This document shows, one piece after another, positions 8,218-15,676 of a stretch of 46,002 bases of DNA (positions are counted from its first letter, which is position 1; the number at the start of each line of letters is the position of its first letter). This DNA is from Acidobacteriota bacterium. GTDB taxonomy: Bacteria > Acidobacteriota > Terriglobia > Terriglobales > SCQP01. Location: positions 65,745 to 111,746 of the forward strand of contig JAJYIU010000010.1 of NCBI GenBank assembly GCA_021789895.1. The letters are read 5' to 3'. The notes beneath the pieces were generated by a model. The model made no database searches, was not told where the DNA came from, and was given only the letters and a program-made list of their open reading frames with translations. Both the position numbers and the translations under genes were made by a program.

Positions 8218-8946
8218 TTATCCCGCCTCCCGCCCCGCCGCGGCTTCATCCGCCAGCACCGTCGCCTGCGGAGCATCTTTCAGCCAGCTCGCCGGAATCT
8301 CCGCACCGGCTTCTGCGGCCATCATCCGGCGCAAAATGTCGCGTTTGCCTTCGCCCGCCACCAGCAGCACGATCCGCCGCGCTTCCAGAATCGTGGCTAT
8401 CCCCATCGTCACCCCCCGTTCCGGCACTGCGGCTTGCCTTCGCCAGTAGTCGGCATTCGCCAGGCGCGAACTGGCGCTCAGCGGAACCACGCGCGTGCGC
8501 GTCTCCCGCCTCGATCCGGGCTCGTTGAAACCGATATGCCCGTTGCGCCCCAGCCCCAGGAAAAGCAGATCGCAGCCGCCCCAGGCCTTGAGCTTGCGCT
8601 CGTAGGCATCGCAATCCTCCTCGATTGTCTCCGCCTGCGTCGGTATGGCCAGCGTGCGGCCGTCGCCGATTCCGGCAGCGCGCAAAAAATGTTCCTGCAG
8701 CCATTGATAAAAGCTGACCTCGTCTTCGTGCCGCGCGCCCAGATAATCGTCCAGCATCGCCACCCGCATGCGGCTCAAGTCCGCCTCTCCCGTTACCGCG
8801 CGCTGCAACAAGGTCTGATACAGCGAAATGGGCGTATGTCCCGTCGGCAGCCCGATGACCGCATCCGGCTTTCGGCGCAGCGTCTCGACGGCTTCGTCCG
8901 CCGCTTGCGCTCCGAAGGCCTCCGCCTTCACCACCTGCAGTTCCAT
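8218..8946 (-). CDS. nagB: Glucosamine-6-phosphate deaminase family protein
   Basis: A 242-residue isomerase/deaminase of the NagB/6-phosphogluconolactonase superfamily, expected to turn glucosamine-6-phosphate into fructose-6-phosphate and ammonia. Motifs include AVIGLPTGHTPISLYQ (phosphate loop), MLDDYLG (catalytic Asp) and LGLGRNGHIGFNEPG, the deaminase signature. ATG 8946 is chosen because it has AGGAG about 10 nt upstream; a longer frame to 9039 would add a non-conserved basic leader. It opens the threonine operon, a combination with no obvious metabolic logic. Confidence 0.88.
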   Translation of the reverse strand: MELQVVKAEAFGAQAADEAVETLRRKPDAVIGLPTGHTPISLYQTLLQRAVTGEADLSRMRVAMLDDYLGARHEDEVSFYQWLQEHFLRAAGIGDGRTLAIPTQAETIEEDCDAYERKLKAWGGCDLLFLGLGRNGHIGFNEPGSRRETRTRVVPLSASSRLANADYWRRQAAVPERGVTMGIATILEARRIVLLVAGEGKRDILRRMMAAEAGAEIPASWLKDAPQATVLADEAAAGREAG

Positions 8947-9064
8947 GCGTTTTGTCTCCTGATCAGTTTCATTGTAATGGCTATAATTTGCCCGCATCCG
9001 CCGGGTTGCCTGGATTTTGCGTTTTTCTGTTTTCTTCATCGCTCCCGCCGCGGCCTTTTCGCTC

Positions 9065-9094
9065 TTGACCGTGGGCGGTTTTTATGGCTACACT
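9065..9094 (+). promoter_or_regulatory. Sigma70-type promoter of the SAM riboswitch transcript
   Basis: A -35 TTGACC (9065-9070) and a -10 TACACT (9089-9094) are separated by 18 nt, placing transcription start near 9101. That is just before the GUAA-loop hairpin and the S-box aptamer. Consensus match only. Confidence 0.55.
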
Positions 9095-9114
9095 GCTAAT
9101 GACAATTTAAGCGT

Positions 9115-9130
9115 GTCTCTGTAAAGAGAC
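9115..9130 (+). other. 5' leader hairpin with GUAA loop
   Basis: A perfect 6-bp stem GTCTCT/AGAGAC closes a GTAA (GNRA-type) tetraloop, between the promoter and the SAM aptamer. It could protect the 5' end of the leader RNA or assist aptamer folding. It is not part of the standard S-box core. Confidence 0.5.
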
Positions 9131-9134
9131 CCTG

Positions 9135-9276
9135 ATCTTATCCAGAGTGGCTGAGGGACAGGCCCGACGAAGCCACGGCAACCGGCAAAGCGATCTTCGT
9201 ATCGCGGTGTGACAAGGTGCCAATTCCTGCCCGCTGGCGCATGCGGTATCCGCACCGCCAAAGGGGAAGATGAGAT
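9135..9276 (+). ncRNA. SAM-I (S-box) riboswitch aptamer
   Basis: Contains the S-box core: CTTATCCAGAGTGGCTGAGG, then GGGACAGGCCCGACGAAGCC, ACGGCAACC, GGTGCCAATTCCTGCC and the closing GGAAGATGAGA. The P1 helix pairs TCTTATC (9136-9142) with GATGAGA (9269-9275). It binds S-adenosylmethionine. The strand that closes P1 (GGGGAAGA, 9263-9270) can instead pair with TCTTCC (9303-9308) as an antiterminator, so high SAM should terminate transcription. It controls the ThrC-like and MoaD-like genes downstream, implying a methionine rather than threonine role. Confidence 0.95.
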
Positions 9277-9300
9277 GAGGCAATGGCTGCAGTTCAACCG

Positions 9301-9335
9301 CCTCTTCCGCCTTTCCCGGTGAAGAGGTTTTTTTA
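9301..9335 (+). terminator. Riboswitch-controlled intrinsic terminator
   Basis: Stem CCTCTTC (9301-9307) pairs with GAAGAGG (9321-9327) and is followed by a run of seven T. It lies between the SAM aptamer and the next gene and competes with an antiterminator formed by aptamer bases 9263-9270. Confidence 0.85.
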
Positions 9336-9386
9336 TTGCCCCTTCCCCGCGGCTGCCTTCTCTCACTCTGGCGATTTGGAGTGGCT

Positions 9387-10667
9387 ATGAGCTTCGCGCT
9401 CGGTTTGCGTTGTCGCGATTGTGGCGAAACCTATCCCTTGGCTCCTCAAGCCGGATGTGAGACCTGCTTTGCGCCGCTTGAGGTCGTCTACGACCTGGAG
9501 GCCCTCGGCCGCGCCCTCCATCCCGCGCGCATCGCCTCGCGCCCGGCTGACATGTGGCGTTATCGCGAATTGCTCCCCATCGAGCCGGAAGCCGCCTCGC
9601 CTCGTCCCCGCCCCACCGGCTTGAAAATTGGCTGGACTCCCCTCCAGCCTGCCCCGCGCCTGGCCCGTAGCCTGGGTGTGCGCGAACTTTACATCAAAAA
9701 CGACGCCGTCAATTTCCCGACGCTTTCGTTCAAAGACCGCGTCGTGGCTGTCGCCCTGGATTGTGCCGTGCGGTTCGGCTTTAACGTCGTCGCCTGCTCC
9801 TCCACCGGCAATCTTGCCAATGCCGTCGCCGCCCAGGCCGCCGCTCTGGGCCTGGAATCGTTCATTTTTACCCCCGCGGACCTGGAAACCGCCAAGATTC
9901 TGGCCACTCGCATCTATGGCGCCCGCCTGATTCAGATTGATGGCAACTACGATCAGGTCAACCGCCTCTGTGGCGAAATTGCGCAGAAGCTTCCCTGGGG
10001 CATTGTCAATGTCAACCTTCGCCCCTTCTATGCCGAAGGCTCCAAAACCGTTGCCTATGAAATTGCCGAGCAATTGGGCTGGCGGTTCCCCGATGCCCTC
10101 GTCTGCCCGATGGCCGGCGGCTCATTATTGACCAAAATCGGCCGCGGTTTCGACGAGTTGCGCGCCCTGGGCTGGGCGAGCGGCGATTCGCGCATCTGCG
10201 GCGCCCAGGCCGCAGGCTGCTCGCCCATCAGTACCGCCGTAAAAAATGGCTCGCGCGAAATCGTGCCGCAAAAGCCGCGCACCATTGCCCGTTCGCTGGC
10301 CATTGGCGATCCCGCCGACGGCTTCTATGCCGCTGAAACCATCCGCCGTACGGGTGGCTGGGCTGAAGATGCCACGGATGAGGAAATCGTCGCCGGCATC
10401 CGCGTTTTAGCGGAAACGGAAGGAATTTTTGCCGAAACCGCCGGCGGCGTTACCGTTGCCGGCGCCCGCAAGCTGCTGGCCTCCGGACGCATTGATCCCA
10501 ATGGCTCGCTCGTCCTGGTCATCTCCGGCAATGGCTTGAAAACTCTGGATGCCGTCGCCGATCAATTCGACCAGCAGGTGGTTTTACCGCCGCGGCTGGC
10601 CGACTTTGAAGCCTATTTGTCTTCCCGCCAGCCTGCCGCCCCGGCCCTGGAAACGGTCCTGGCTTGA
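9387..10667 (+). CDS. Threonine synthase-like PLP enzyme under SAM riboswitch; candidate O-phosphohomoserine-dependent homocysteine synthase
   Basis: A 426-residue fold-type II PLP enzyme of the threonine synthase family. A Cys-pair zinc-ribbon-like N-terminus (C9, C12, C24, C27) precedes the PLP lysine Lys116 in FPTLSFKDRVV, a phosphate loop CSSTGNLANAVAAQAA and a C-terminal VISGNGLKTLD. ATG 9387 follows TTGGAGTGG; an in-frame start at 9336 lies in the terminator tail and is rejected. It is transcribed from a SAM-I riboswitch and followed 21 nt later by a MoaD/ThiS-like gene. Automated annotation would say threonine synthase. The regulation and partner suggest it makes homocysteine from O-phosphohomoserine with carrier-bound sulfur, analogous to CysM-CysO in cysteine synthesis. 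That function is inference. Confidence 0.85.
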   Translation: MSFALGLRCRDCGETYPLAPQAGCETCFAPLEVVYDLEALGRALHPARIASRPADMWRYRELLPIEPEAASPRPRPTGLKIGWTPLQPAPRLARSLGVRELYIKNDAVNFPTLSFKDRVVAVALDCAVRFGFNVVACSSTGNLANAVAAQAAALGLESFIFTPADLETAKILATRIYGARLIQIDGNYDQVNRLCGEIAQKLPWGIVNVNLRPFYAEGSKTVAYEIAEQLGWRFPDALVCPMAGGSLLTKIGRGFDELRALGWASGDSRICGAQAAGCSPISTAVKNGSREIVPQKPRTIARSLAIGDPADGFYAAETIRRTGGWAEDATDEEIVAGIRVLAETEGIFAETAGGVTVAGARKLLASGRIDPNGSLVLVISGNGLKTLDAVADQFDQQVVLPPRLADFEAYLSSRQPAAPALETVLA

Positions 10668-10688
10668 ACCCAGTCATTGGAGCTCTGC

Positions 10689-10967
10689 ATGCCTTATAAC
10701 GTTCGCATTCCCGCTCCGTTGCGCAAATTCACCGCCGGTGTCGAAACCGTCAGTTGCCAGGCCCCCGACCTTGGCGGGATGTTAGCCGAACTCTCCCTGC
10801 GCTACCCCGAGCTGAAGGAACGGCTATGCGAGCCCGACGGCCGCCCTCGCCGCTTTTTCAATGTCTATGTCAATGAAGAGGACATTCGCTTCCTGGGCGG
10901 CGCCCAATATCGCTTTCGCGATGCTGACGAAGTGCTGATCCTGCCCTCGATCGCCGGGGGCCGGTGA
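10689..10967 (+). CDS. MoaD/ThiS-like sulfur-carrier protein with masked di-glycine tail
   Basis: A 92-residue ubiquitin-like beta-grasp protein: MPYNVRIPAPLRKFTAGVET at the start, RRFFNVYVNEEDIRFLGG in the middle, DADEVLILPSIAGGR at the end. Such proteins are adenylated and thiocarboxylated on a C-terminal Gly-Gly and hand sulfur to a partner enzyme. Here one Arg follows Gly-Gly before the TGA, so a peptidase must expose the diglycine, as known for QbsE- and HcyS-type carriers. It is co-transcribed with the ThrC-like enzyme and hence SAM-regulated, which argues against a molybdopterin role. No E1-like activator or JAMM protease is in the window. Confidence 0.88.
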   Translation: MPYNVRIPAPLRKFTAGVETVSCQAPDLGGMLAELSLRYPELKERLCEPDGRPRRFFNVYVNEEDIRFLGGAQYRFRDADEVLILPSIAGGR

Positions 10968-11031
10968 ACCGGTTCCGATCGCTTTACCCTCCAGCGGCTG
11001 GCTCGGATGACTGGGCCGCCCTATATCTGCA

Positions 11032-11060
11032 TTGACCCGGTTCGGCATTTTTGTTAACTT
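11032..11060 (+). promoter_or_regulatory. Predicted promoter before the arginine decarboxylase
   Basis: TTGACC (11032-11037), a 17-nt spacer and TAACTT (11055-11060) match a sigma70 promoter. The start near 11067 would leave a leader of about 105 nt containing a small perfect hairpin (CGGCA-TCG-TGCCG). Confidence 0.45.
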
Positions 11061-11174
11061 GAGCATTTCTCGCATCATCCCGGCATCGTGCCGTTTTGAT
11101 GGGCGGCCGCCGCAGCGGGAACGACAGTATTCGAATGCTTCCCTACGCGGCCTCGTGGGAATTGTGCTTTTGCC

Positions 11175-11720
11175 ATGATTGCTAAGAAAATATTTCTGAC
11201 CAAGGGCGTCGGCAAGCATCGTGAACGCCTTACCAGCTTTGAGCTCGCTTTGCGTGATGCCGGCATCGCCGCCTGCAATCTGGTGCGCGTCTCCAGCATC
11301 TTTCCTCCCCGCTGCCGCTTGACACCTCGGGCCCAGGGACTGCGCCTGCTGCAGCCCGGCGAAGTCGTCTTCGCCGTCATTAGCGAAAATTCGACCCGCG
11401 AACCTCACCGCCTGATTGCCGCTTCGATCGGAGTCGCGCTCCCCGCCGACCGCAATACCTATGGCTACCTCTCCGAGCACCACTCCTTTGGCCAGACCGA
11501 ACAGCAGGCGGGAGAGTATGCCGAAGAGCTGGCGGCGGAAATGCTTGCCACTACACTCAACGTGGATTTCGATCCTGATCGCTCCTGGGATGAAAAGAAG
11601 GAAATCTACCGTATTTCTAATAAAATCGTCCGCACGCTCAATATCACTCAATCCGCAATTGGCGATAAACGTGGCTTCTGGACCACAGTATTAAGCTGCG
11701 CCATCCTGATCGGAGAATGA
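11175..11720 (+). CDS. Pyruvoyl-dependent arginine decarboxylase
   Basis: A 181-residue PvlArgDC-family protein that decarboxylates arginine to agmatine, the first step of polyamine synthesis or acid resistance. The proenzyme cleaves itself between Ser40 and Ser41 in [11 protein letters not shown], converting the second Ser to the pyruvoyl cofactor. Other conserved parts are [14 protein letters not shown] and [13 protein letters not shown]. Full length and intact, starting at ATG 11175. It has its own likely promoter. The next two genes are co-directional, but a functional link is not evident. Confidence 0.92.
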   Translation: MIAKKIFLTKGVGKHRERLTSFELALRDAGIAACNLVRVSSIFPPRCRLTPRAQGLRLLQPGEVVFAVISENSTREPHRLIAASIGVALPADRNTYGYLSEHHSFGQTEQQAGEYAEELAAEMLATTLNVDFDPDRSWDEKKEIYRISNKIVRTLNITQSAIGDKRGFWTTVLSCAILIGE

Positions 11721-11765
11721 TCCGCTTCTCGTGCGGGCGGAGCATCCATCAAAAGAGGAGATAGC

Positions 11766-12038
11766 TTGCCGCCGCTGGAGCGCGAAATTCTGCTACTTTT
11801 AACTCAGCAGGCGCAATCCGTGCAGATGGATTACGTTGCCATCTACACGCTCCTGAATACGGTCTCGGGAGGTCACTATCAGGAACGATATACCGAACCC
11901 GACCTGCAGTCTGCATTACAACGTTTGGCTGACGTTTATGCCATTCGTCCATCGCATCCTTCCTTGCCGTCCGGTCAGTGGGATCCGCAAACCGTTTTTG
12001 TCGTTACCGATTCTGGTCGAGCCGCGTTGCTGGGCTGA
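11766..12038 (+). CDS. Small winged-helix-like hypothetical protein
   Basis: A 90-residue protein starting at TTG 11766, with a strong AAAAGAGGAG ribosome binding site at 11750-11759 that decides this start. It is helical, then ends in a beta-like segment (TVFVVTDSGRAALLG) as in winged-helix proteins of the PadR/MarR type, so it may bind DNA. No specific family is recognised. It lies 45 nt after the arginine decarboxylase and may be co-transcribed with it. Confidence 0.6.
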   Translation: MPPLEREILLLLTQQAQSVQMDYVAIYTLLNTVSGGHYQERYTEPDLQSALQRLADVYAIRPSHPSLPSGQWDPQTVFVVTDSGRAALLG

Positions 12039-12113
12039 TCTGCTCCTCTACCTCCGGCCGAATCTCCGCTCCCCGTCCGGTTGCCCCCGTCTATGTGCGC
12101 AGGTTCAGGCATC

Positions 12114-13148
12114 ATGCTGATTCAATCTGATTCTCGTCTCGCCTCTCCCCAGTTCGCCTTTTTGCCGCCCTCTCAAGAACGGTTCCGCATCCTGGTCGTG
12201 GATGACGACGACATCAATCGCATGCTGACGCGCGACCTGCTGCTGACGCGTGGATATGAAGTCGAATGTGCATCGAATGCCGGTGAAGCTCGCGAACTGG
12301 TTTTCGCCCGCCCGCCCGATCTGGTGCTGCTCGATATCATGATGCCGGGTAAAAGCGGAATCGAGTTCTGCCGTAATCTGAAAGAGAATCCCGCTACCCG
12401 GCTGATCCCCCTGATTCTCCTGACCGGCCTGACTGAACCTGAATTTAAGCTGCGCGGCATCAATGCCGGTGCTGACGATTTCCTGAATAAGCCGGTCAAT
12501 ACGCAAGAGCTCTTCGCCCGGGTTCGCAGCCTGCTTCGCCTCAAGCAATTCACCGATGAGTTGGAGCACGCCGAGTCGGTCTTAAATGCTCTCGCCTTCT
12601 CGGTCGAAGCCCGCGATCCCTATACCCAGGGTCATTGTGACCGTTTATCACACGGCGCGGTCATTATGGGCAAGCATTTACAGCTGCCGGAAAGCGATCT
12701 GGTCGCCCTCCGCCGCGCGGGCGTACTCCACGATATCGGAAAAATCACCATTTCCGACTCCATTTTGAAAAAACAAGATACCTTGTCCCCGCAAGAATGG
12801 GACATTATGTGCTCCCATCCTGCGGCGGGCGAACGCATTTGCCAGCCCATGCGCTCCAGTCTCGGCCGCGTCTTGCCCATCATCCGCCATCATCATGAGC
12901 ATTGGAATGGGACCGGCTACCCGGACCGCCTGGCGAAAGACGACATTCCGCAGTTGGCCCGCATCCTGCAAATTGTCGATTGCTATGACGCCCTCACCAC
13001 TGCGCGGCCCTATAAACCCGCCTTGACTCCCGATAGCGCGGAAGCCATTATGCGCGAGGAAACGCAACTGGGCCGCTGGGACCCGGACCTGGTGCCCATC
13101 TTCTTCGATATCCTGCACCAGGGACTTCTGCCTGATTTCCCCGCCTGA
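12114..13148 (+). CDS. Response regulator with HD-GYP cyclic-di-GMP phosphodiesterase domain
   Basis: A 344-residue two-domain signalling protein. The receiver domain (about residues 25-145) has the acidic pocket VVDDDD, phospho-acceptor Asp74 in VLLDIMMPGKSG and the conserved Lys in FLNKPVNTQEL. The HD-GYP domain (about 155-340) shows VLHDIGKITI, HHHEHWNGTGYPDRLA and DCYDALTTARPYKP, so it should hydrolyse cyclic di-GMP. ATG 12114 and ATG 12093 are both possible starts, neither with a strong ribosome binding site. No histidine kinase is adjacent. Confidence 0.9.
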   Translation: MLIQSDSRLASPQFAFLPPSQERFRILVVDDDDINRMLTRDLLLTRGYEVECASNAGEARELVFARPPDLVLLDIMMPGKSGIEFCRNLKENPATRLIPLILLTGLTEPEFKLRGINAGADDFLNKPVNTQELFARVRSLLRLKQFTDELEHAESVLNALAFSVEARDPYTQGHCDRLSHGAVIMGKHLQLPESDLVALRRAGVLHDIGKITISDSILKKQDTLSPQEWDIMCSHPAAGERICQPMRSSLGRVLPIIRHHHEHWNGTGYPDRLAKDDIPQLARILQIVDCYDALTTARPYKPALTPDSAEAIMREETQLGRWDPDLVPIFFDILHQGLLPDFPA

Positions 13149-13170
13149 CGCCTATGGCATCCTGGATGTC

Positions 13171-13998
13171 ATGCAGCCTTCGTCCAACTTAAGCCCGGAC
13201 GGCAATCCGGAACTGAGTATTGTCATCCCCGCATGGAACGAGGCGCAGCGCTTGCCGCGAACCCTGGAGCGGATTGCAGCTTACCTCCGCCGGACTGGGT
13301 TGCACGCGGAAATAATCATCGTCAACGACGGCTCTACCGACGCCACGTCTTTCATTGCGCGCAATATTGGCCACGAGATGCGATTGCAAGTGCTGGAAAA
13401 TCCCGGCAATCGCGGCAAAGGTTATAGCGTGCGCAGCGGTATGCGCGCCGCCCGCGGCCGGTATTGGTTGTTTACTGACGCCGATCTTTCGGCGCCGATT
13501 GAGGAATTGGAAAAATTAATGGCGGCGCTGCATTCCGGCGCCGACGTCGCCATCGGCAGCCGCAGCCGCCGGGAATTGATCTTGTCGCATCAGAGCCGCT
13601 GGCGTGAATTTGCCGGCCGTACCTTTAATCGGCTCGTTTTTTTGATCCTGGGTCTCCGTTTCCGCGATACCCAATGCGGCTTCAAACTCTTCCGTGCGGA
13701 ATCCGCTGACTGGATTTTTGCCCGCCAACGCATTACCCGCTGGGGCTTCGATCCCGAACTGCTTTTCCTGGCCCGCCTGCGCGGCTTGCGCGTGGATGAA
13801 ATTCCAGTCACCTGGTCCCATGCCGAAGGGGCCAAGATTCACATGATTCGCGACAGCGCCCGCATGTTTGCCGAAATCCTGGCGATTCGCTGGCACGCCC
13901 TCCGCGGCCATTATTGCGACTCGGCCCTTTCCGCCGATCGCCGCAATACTGACCTGCCTTCGAACTCCGCCGCTTCGATTCCCCCGCCCCGGGGCTAA
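13171..13998 (+). CDS. Family 2 glycosyltransferase, dolichyl/polyprenyl-phosphate sugar synthase type
   Basis: A 275-residue GT-A enzyme with SIVIPAWNEAQRLPRTL, IIIVNDGSTDATS and TDADLSAPIEELEKL, which carries the metal-binding DxD-like site. The later GFKLFRAESADWIF and RWGFDPELLFLARLRG regions match the ALG5/DPM1-like branch, which moves glucose or mannose from a nucleotide sugar to a polyprenyl phosphate. No C-terminal membrane anchor is visible; the tail is Ser/Pro-rich. It starts 22 nt after the HD-GYP gene, suggesting co-transcription. Confidence 0.87.
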   Translation: MQPSSNLSPDGNPELSIVIPAWNEAQRLPRTLERIAAYLRRTGLHAEIIIVNDGSTDATSFIARNIGHEMRLQVLENPGNRGKGYSVRSGMRAARGRYWLFTDADLSAPIEELEKLMAALHSGADVAIGSRSRRELILSHQSRWREFAGRTFNRLVFLILGLRFRDTQCGFKLFRAESADWIFARQRITRWGFDPELLFLARLRGLRVDEIPVTWSHAEGAKIHMIRDSARMFAEILAIRWHALRGHYCDSALSADRRNTDLPSNSAASIPPPRG

Positions 13999-14010
13999 AA
14001 TGACGGGGTG

Positions 14011-15672
14011 ATGCCTTCTCTGCCGATGCAGCATCCGGTACGTGCGCCTCGCGGCACCCGGTTGCACGCCCGCAACTGGCCGCAAGAAGCCGCGTTGCGC
14101 ATGTTGATGAACAATCTGGATCCGGAGGTGGCGGAGCGGCCGCAGGATTTGGTGGTTTACGGCGGCGCCGGTCGCGCCGCCCGCAATTGGGATTGCTATC
14201 GCGCCCTGGTCGCTTCCCTGCTCGACCTTAAGCAGGATGAAACTTTGCTGGTGCAATCCGGAAAGCCGGTGGGCGTTTTCCGCACCCATCCGGAATCGCC
14301 GCGCGTCCTGATTGCCAACAGTAACCTCGTCGGCCACTGGTCGAATTGGGAGGTGTTCCGGCAGTTGGATCGGCTGGGGTTGATCATGTATGGCCAGATG
14401 ACCGCCGGTAGTTGGATATACATCGGTTCGCAGGGCATCATCCAGGGCACCTATGAAACCTTTGGCGCCGCCGCTCGCCGGCATTTCCAGGGCTCGCTGG
14501 CCGGCAAACTGGTGGTGAGCGGCGGTCTCGGCGGCATGGGCGGAGCCCAGCCCCTGGCGGCCAGTTTGTTGGGCGCCGCCTTTTTGGGCATCGAAATCGA
14601 TCCGGAACGCATTAAACGCCGCCTGCGCTCCGGGTTTTGCGATATCCAGGTCAACGACCTGGATGAGGCCTTGCGAATTCTTAAAAATGCCGTCCGCCGC
14701 CGCGAAGCAGTCTCGGTGGGCCTGGTCGGTAACTGCGCCGAGGTCGTTCCGGAACTGGCCCGCCGGGGCGTCGTGCCCGACCTGCTGACGGACCAGACCA
14801 GCGCTCATGACCCGCTGCAAGGCTATATTCCGCTTGGGCTGGATGTGAGCGCTGCCGCCGCCTTGCGGCAATCCCACCCGGATGAATACCGGCGGCGGGC
14901 GCTCGATTCGATCGTGCTGCACGTTCAAGGCATGCTGGCGCTGCAAAAACTCGGCGCGATTACCTTCGATTATGGCAACAATATTCGCGCCATGGCTTTC
15001 GAGCACGGGTTGAAGGAAGCCTTCGATTTTCCGGGCTTCGTCCCCGCCTATATTCGTCCCCTTTTCTGTGAAGGCAGGGGGCCCTTTCGCTGGGTGGCGC
15101 TGAGCGGGGAGCCGGCGGATATCGCGCGCCTGGATGAACTGGCTTTGCAATTATTCCCTGAAGACGAACATCTGGCGCGCTGGATCCAACTCGCCCGGAA
15201 ACGCATACCGTTTCAGGGCCTGCCCGCTCGCGTCTGCTGGTTGGGCTTCGGACAGCGGGCCCGGTTTGCCCTGGCGCTGAATGCGCTGGTACGGCGGGGT
15301 GAAATCCAAGCCCCCATCGTGATTGGACGCGATCATCTCGATACCGGTTCGGTAGCTTCGCCTTATCGCGAAACGGAGTCCATGCGCGATGGCAGCGATG
15401 CGGTCGCCGATTGGCCCATGCTGAATGCTTTGTTGAATACCGCCTCGGGCGCGACCTGGGTTTCCATACATAATGGCGGCGGGGTCGGGATCGGCTACGC
15501 CCAGCATGCCGGCCAAGTGACCGTCGCCGATGGAACTGCCGAAATGGATGTCCGTCTCGAACGTGTCATGACAAACGACCCGGGCATCGGCATTGCCCGG
15601 CATGTGGATGCCGGCTATCCCGAGGCGCTGGAATGTGCGCGCCGCCATCAACTTCGTCTGCCGTTGTTCTAA
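14011..15672 (+). CDS. hutU: Urocanate hydratase
   Basis: Adds water to urocanate to give imidazolonepropionate, the second step of histidine breakdown, with NAD as an electrophile. About 553 residues, normal for the family. Conserved blocks are [59 protein letters not shown] and [19 protein letters not shown], with the active-site Cys near residue 409, then [23 protein letters not shown] 14011 is preferred; a GTG at 14008 is directly adjacent in frame. First of a hutU-hutI-FTCD run. The first enzyme, histidine ammonia-lyase, is not in the window. Confidence 0.95.
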   Translation: MPSLPMQHPVRAPRGTRLHARNWPQEAALRMLMNNLDPEVAERPQDLVVYGGAGRAARNWDCYRALVASLLDLKQDETLLVQSGKPVGVFRTHPESPRVLIANSNLVGHWSNWEVFRQLDRLGLIMYGQMTAGSWIYIGSQGIIQGTYETFGAAARRHFQGSLAGKLVVSGGLGGMGGAQPLAASLLGAAFLGIEIDPERIKRRLRSGFCDIQVNDLDEALRILKNAVRRREAVSVGLVGNCAEVVPELARRGVVPDLLTDQTSAHDPLQGYIPLGLDVSAAAALRQSHPDEYRRRALDSIVLHVQGMLALQKLGAITFDYGNNIRAMAFEHGLKEAFDFPGFVPAYIRPLFCEGRGPFRWVALSGEPADIARLDELALQLFPEDEHLARWIQLARKRIPFQGLPARVCWLGFGQRARFALALNALVRRGEIQAPIVIGRDHLDTGSVASPYRETESMRDGSDAVADWPMLNALLNTASGATWVSIHNGGGVGIGYAQHAGQVTVADGTAEMDVRLERVMTNDPGIGIARHVDAGYPEALECARRHQLRLPLF

Positions 15673-15676
15673 TCCG

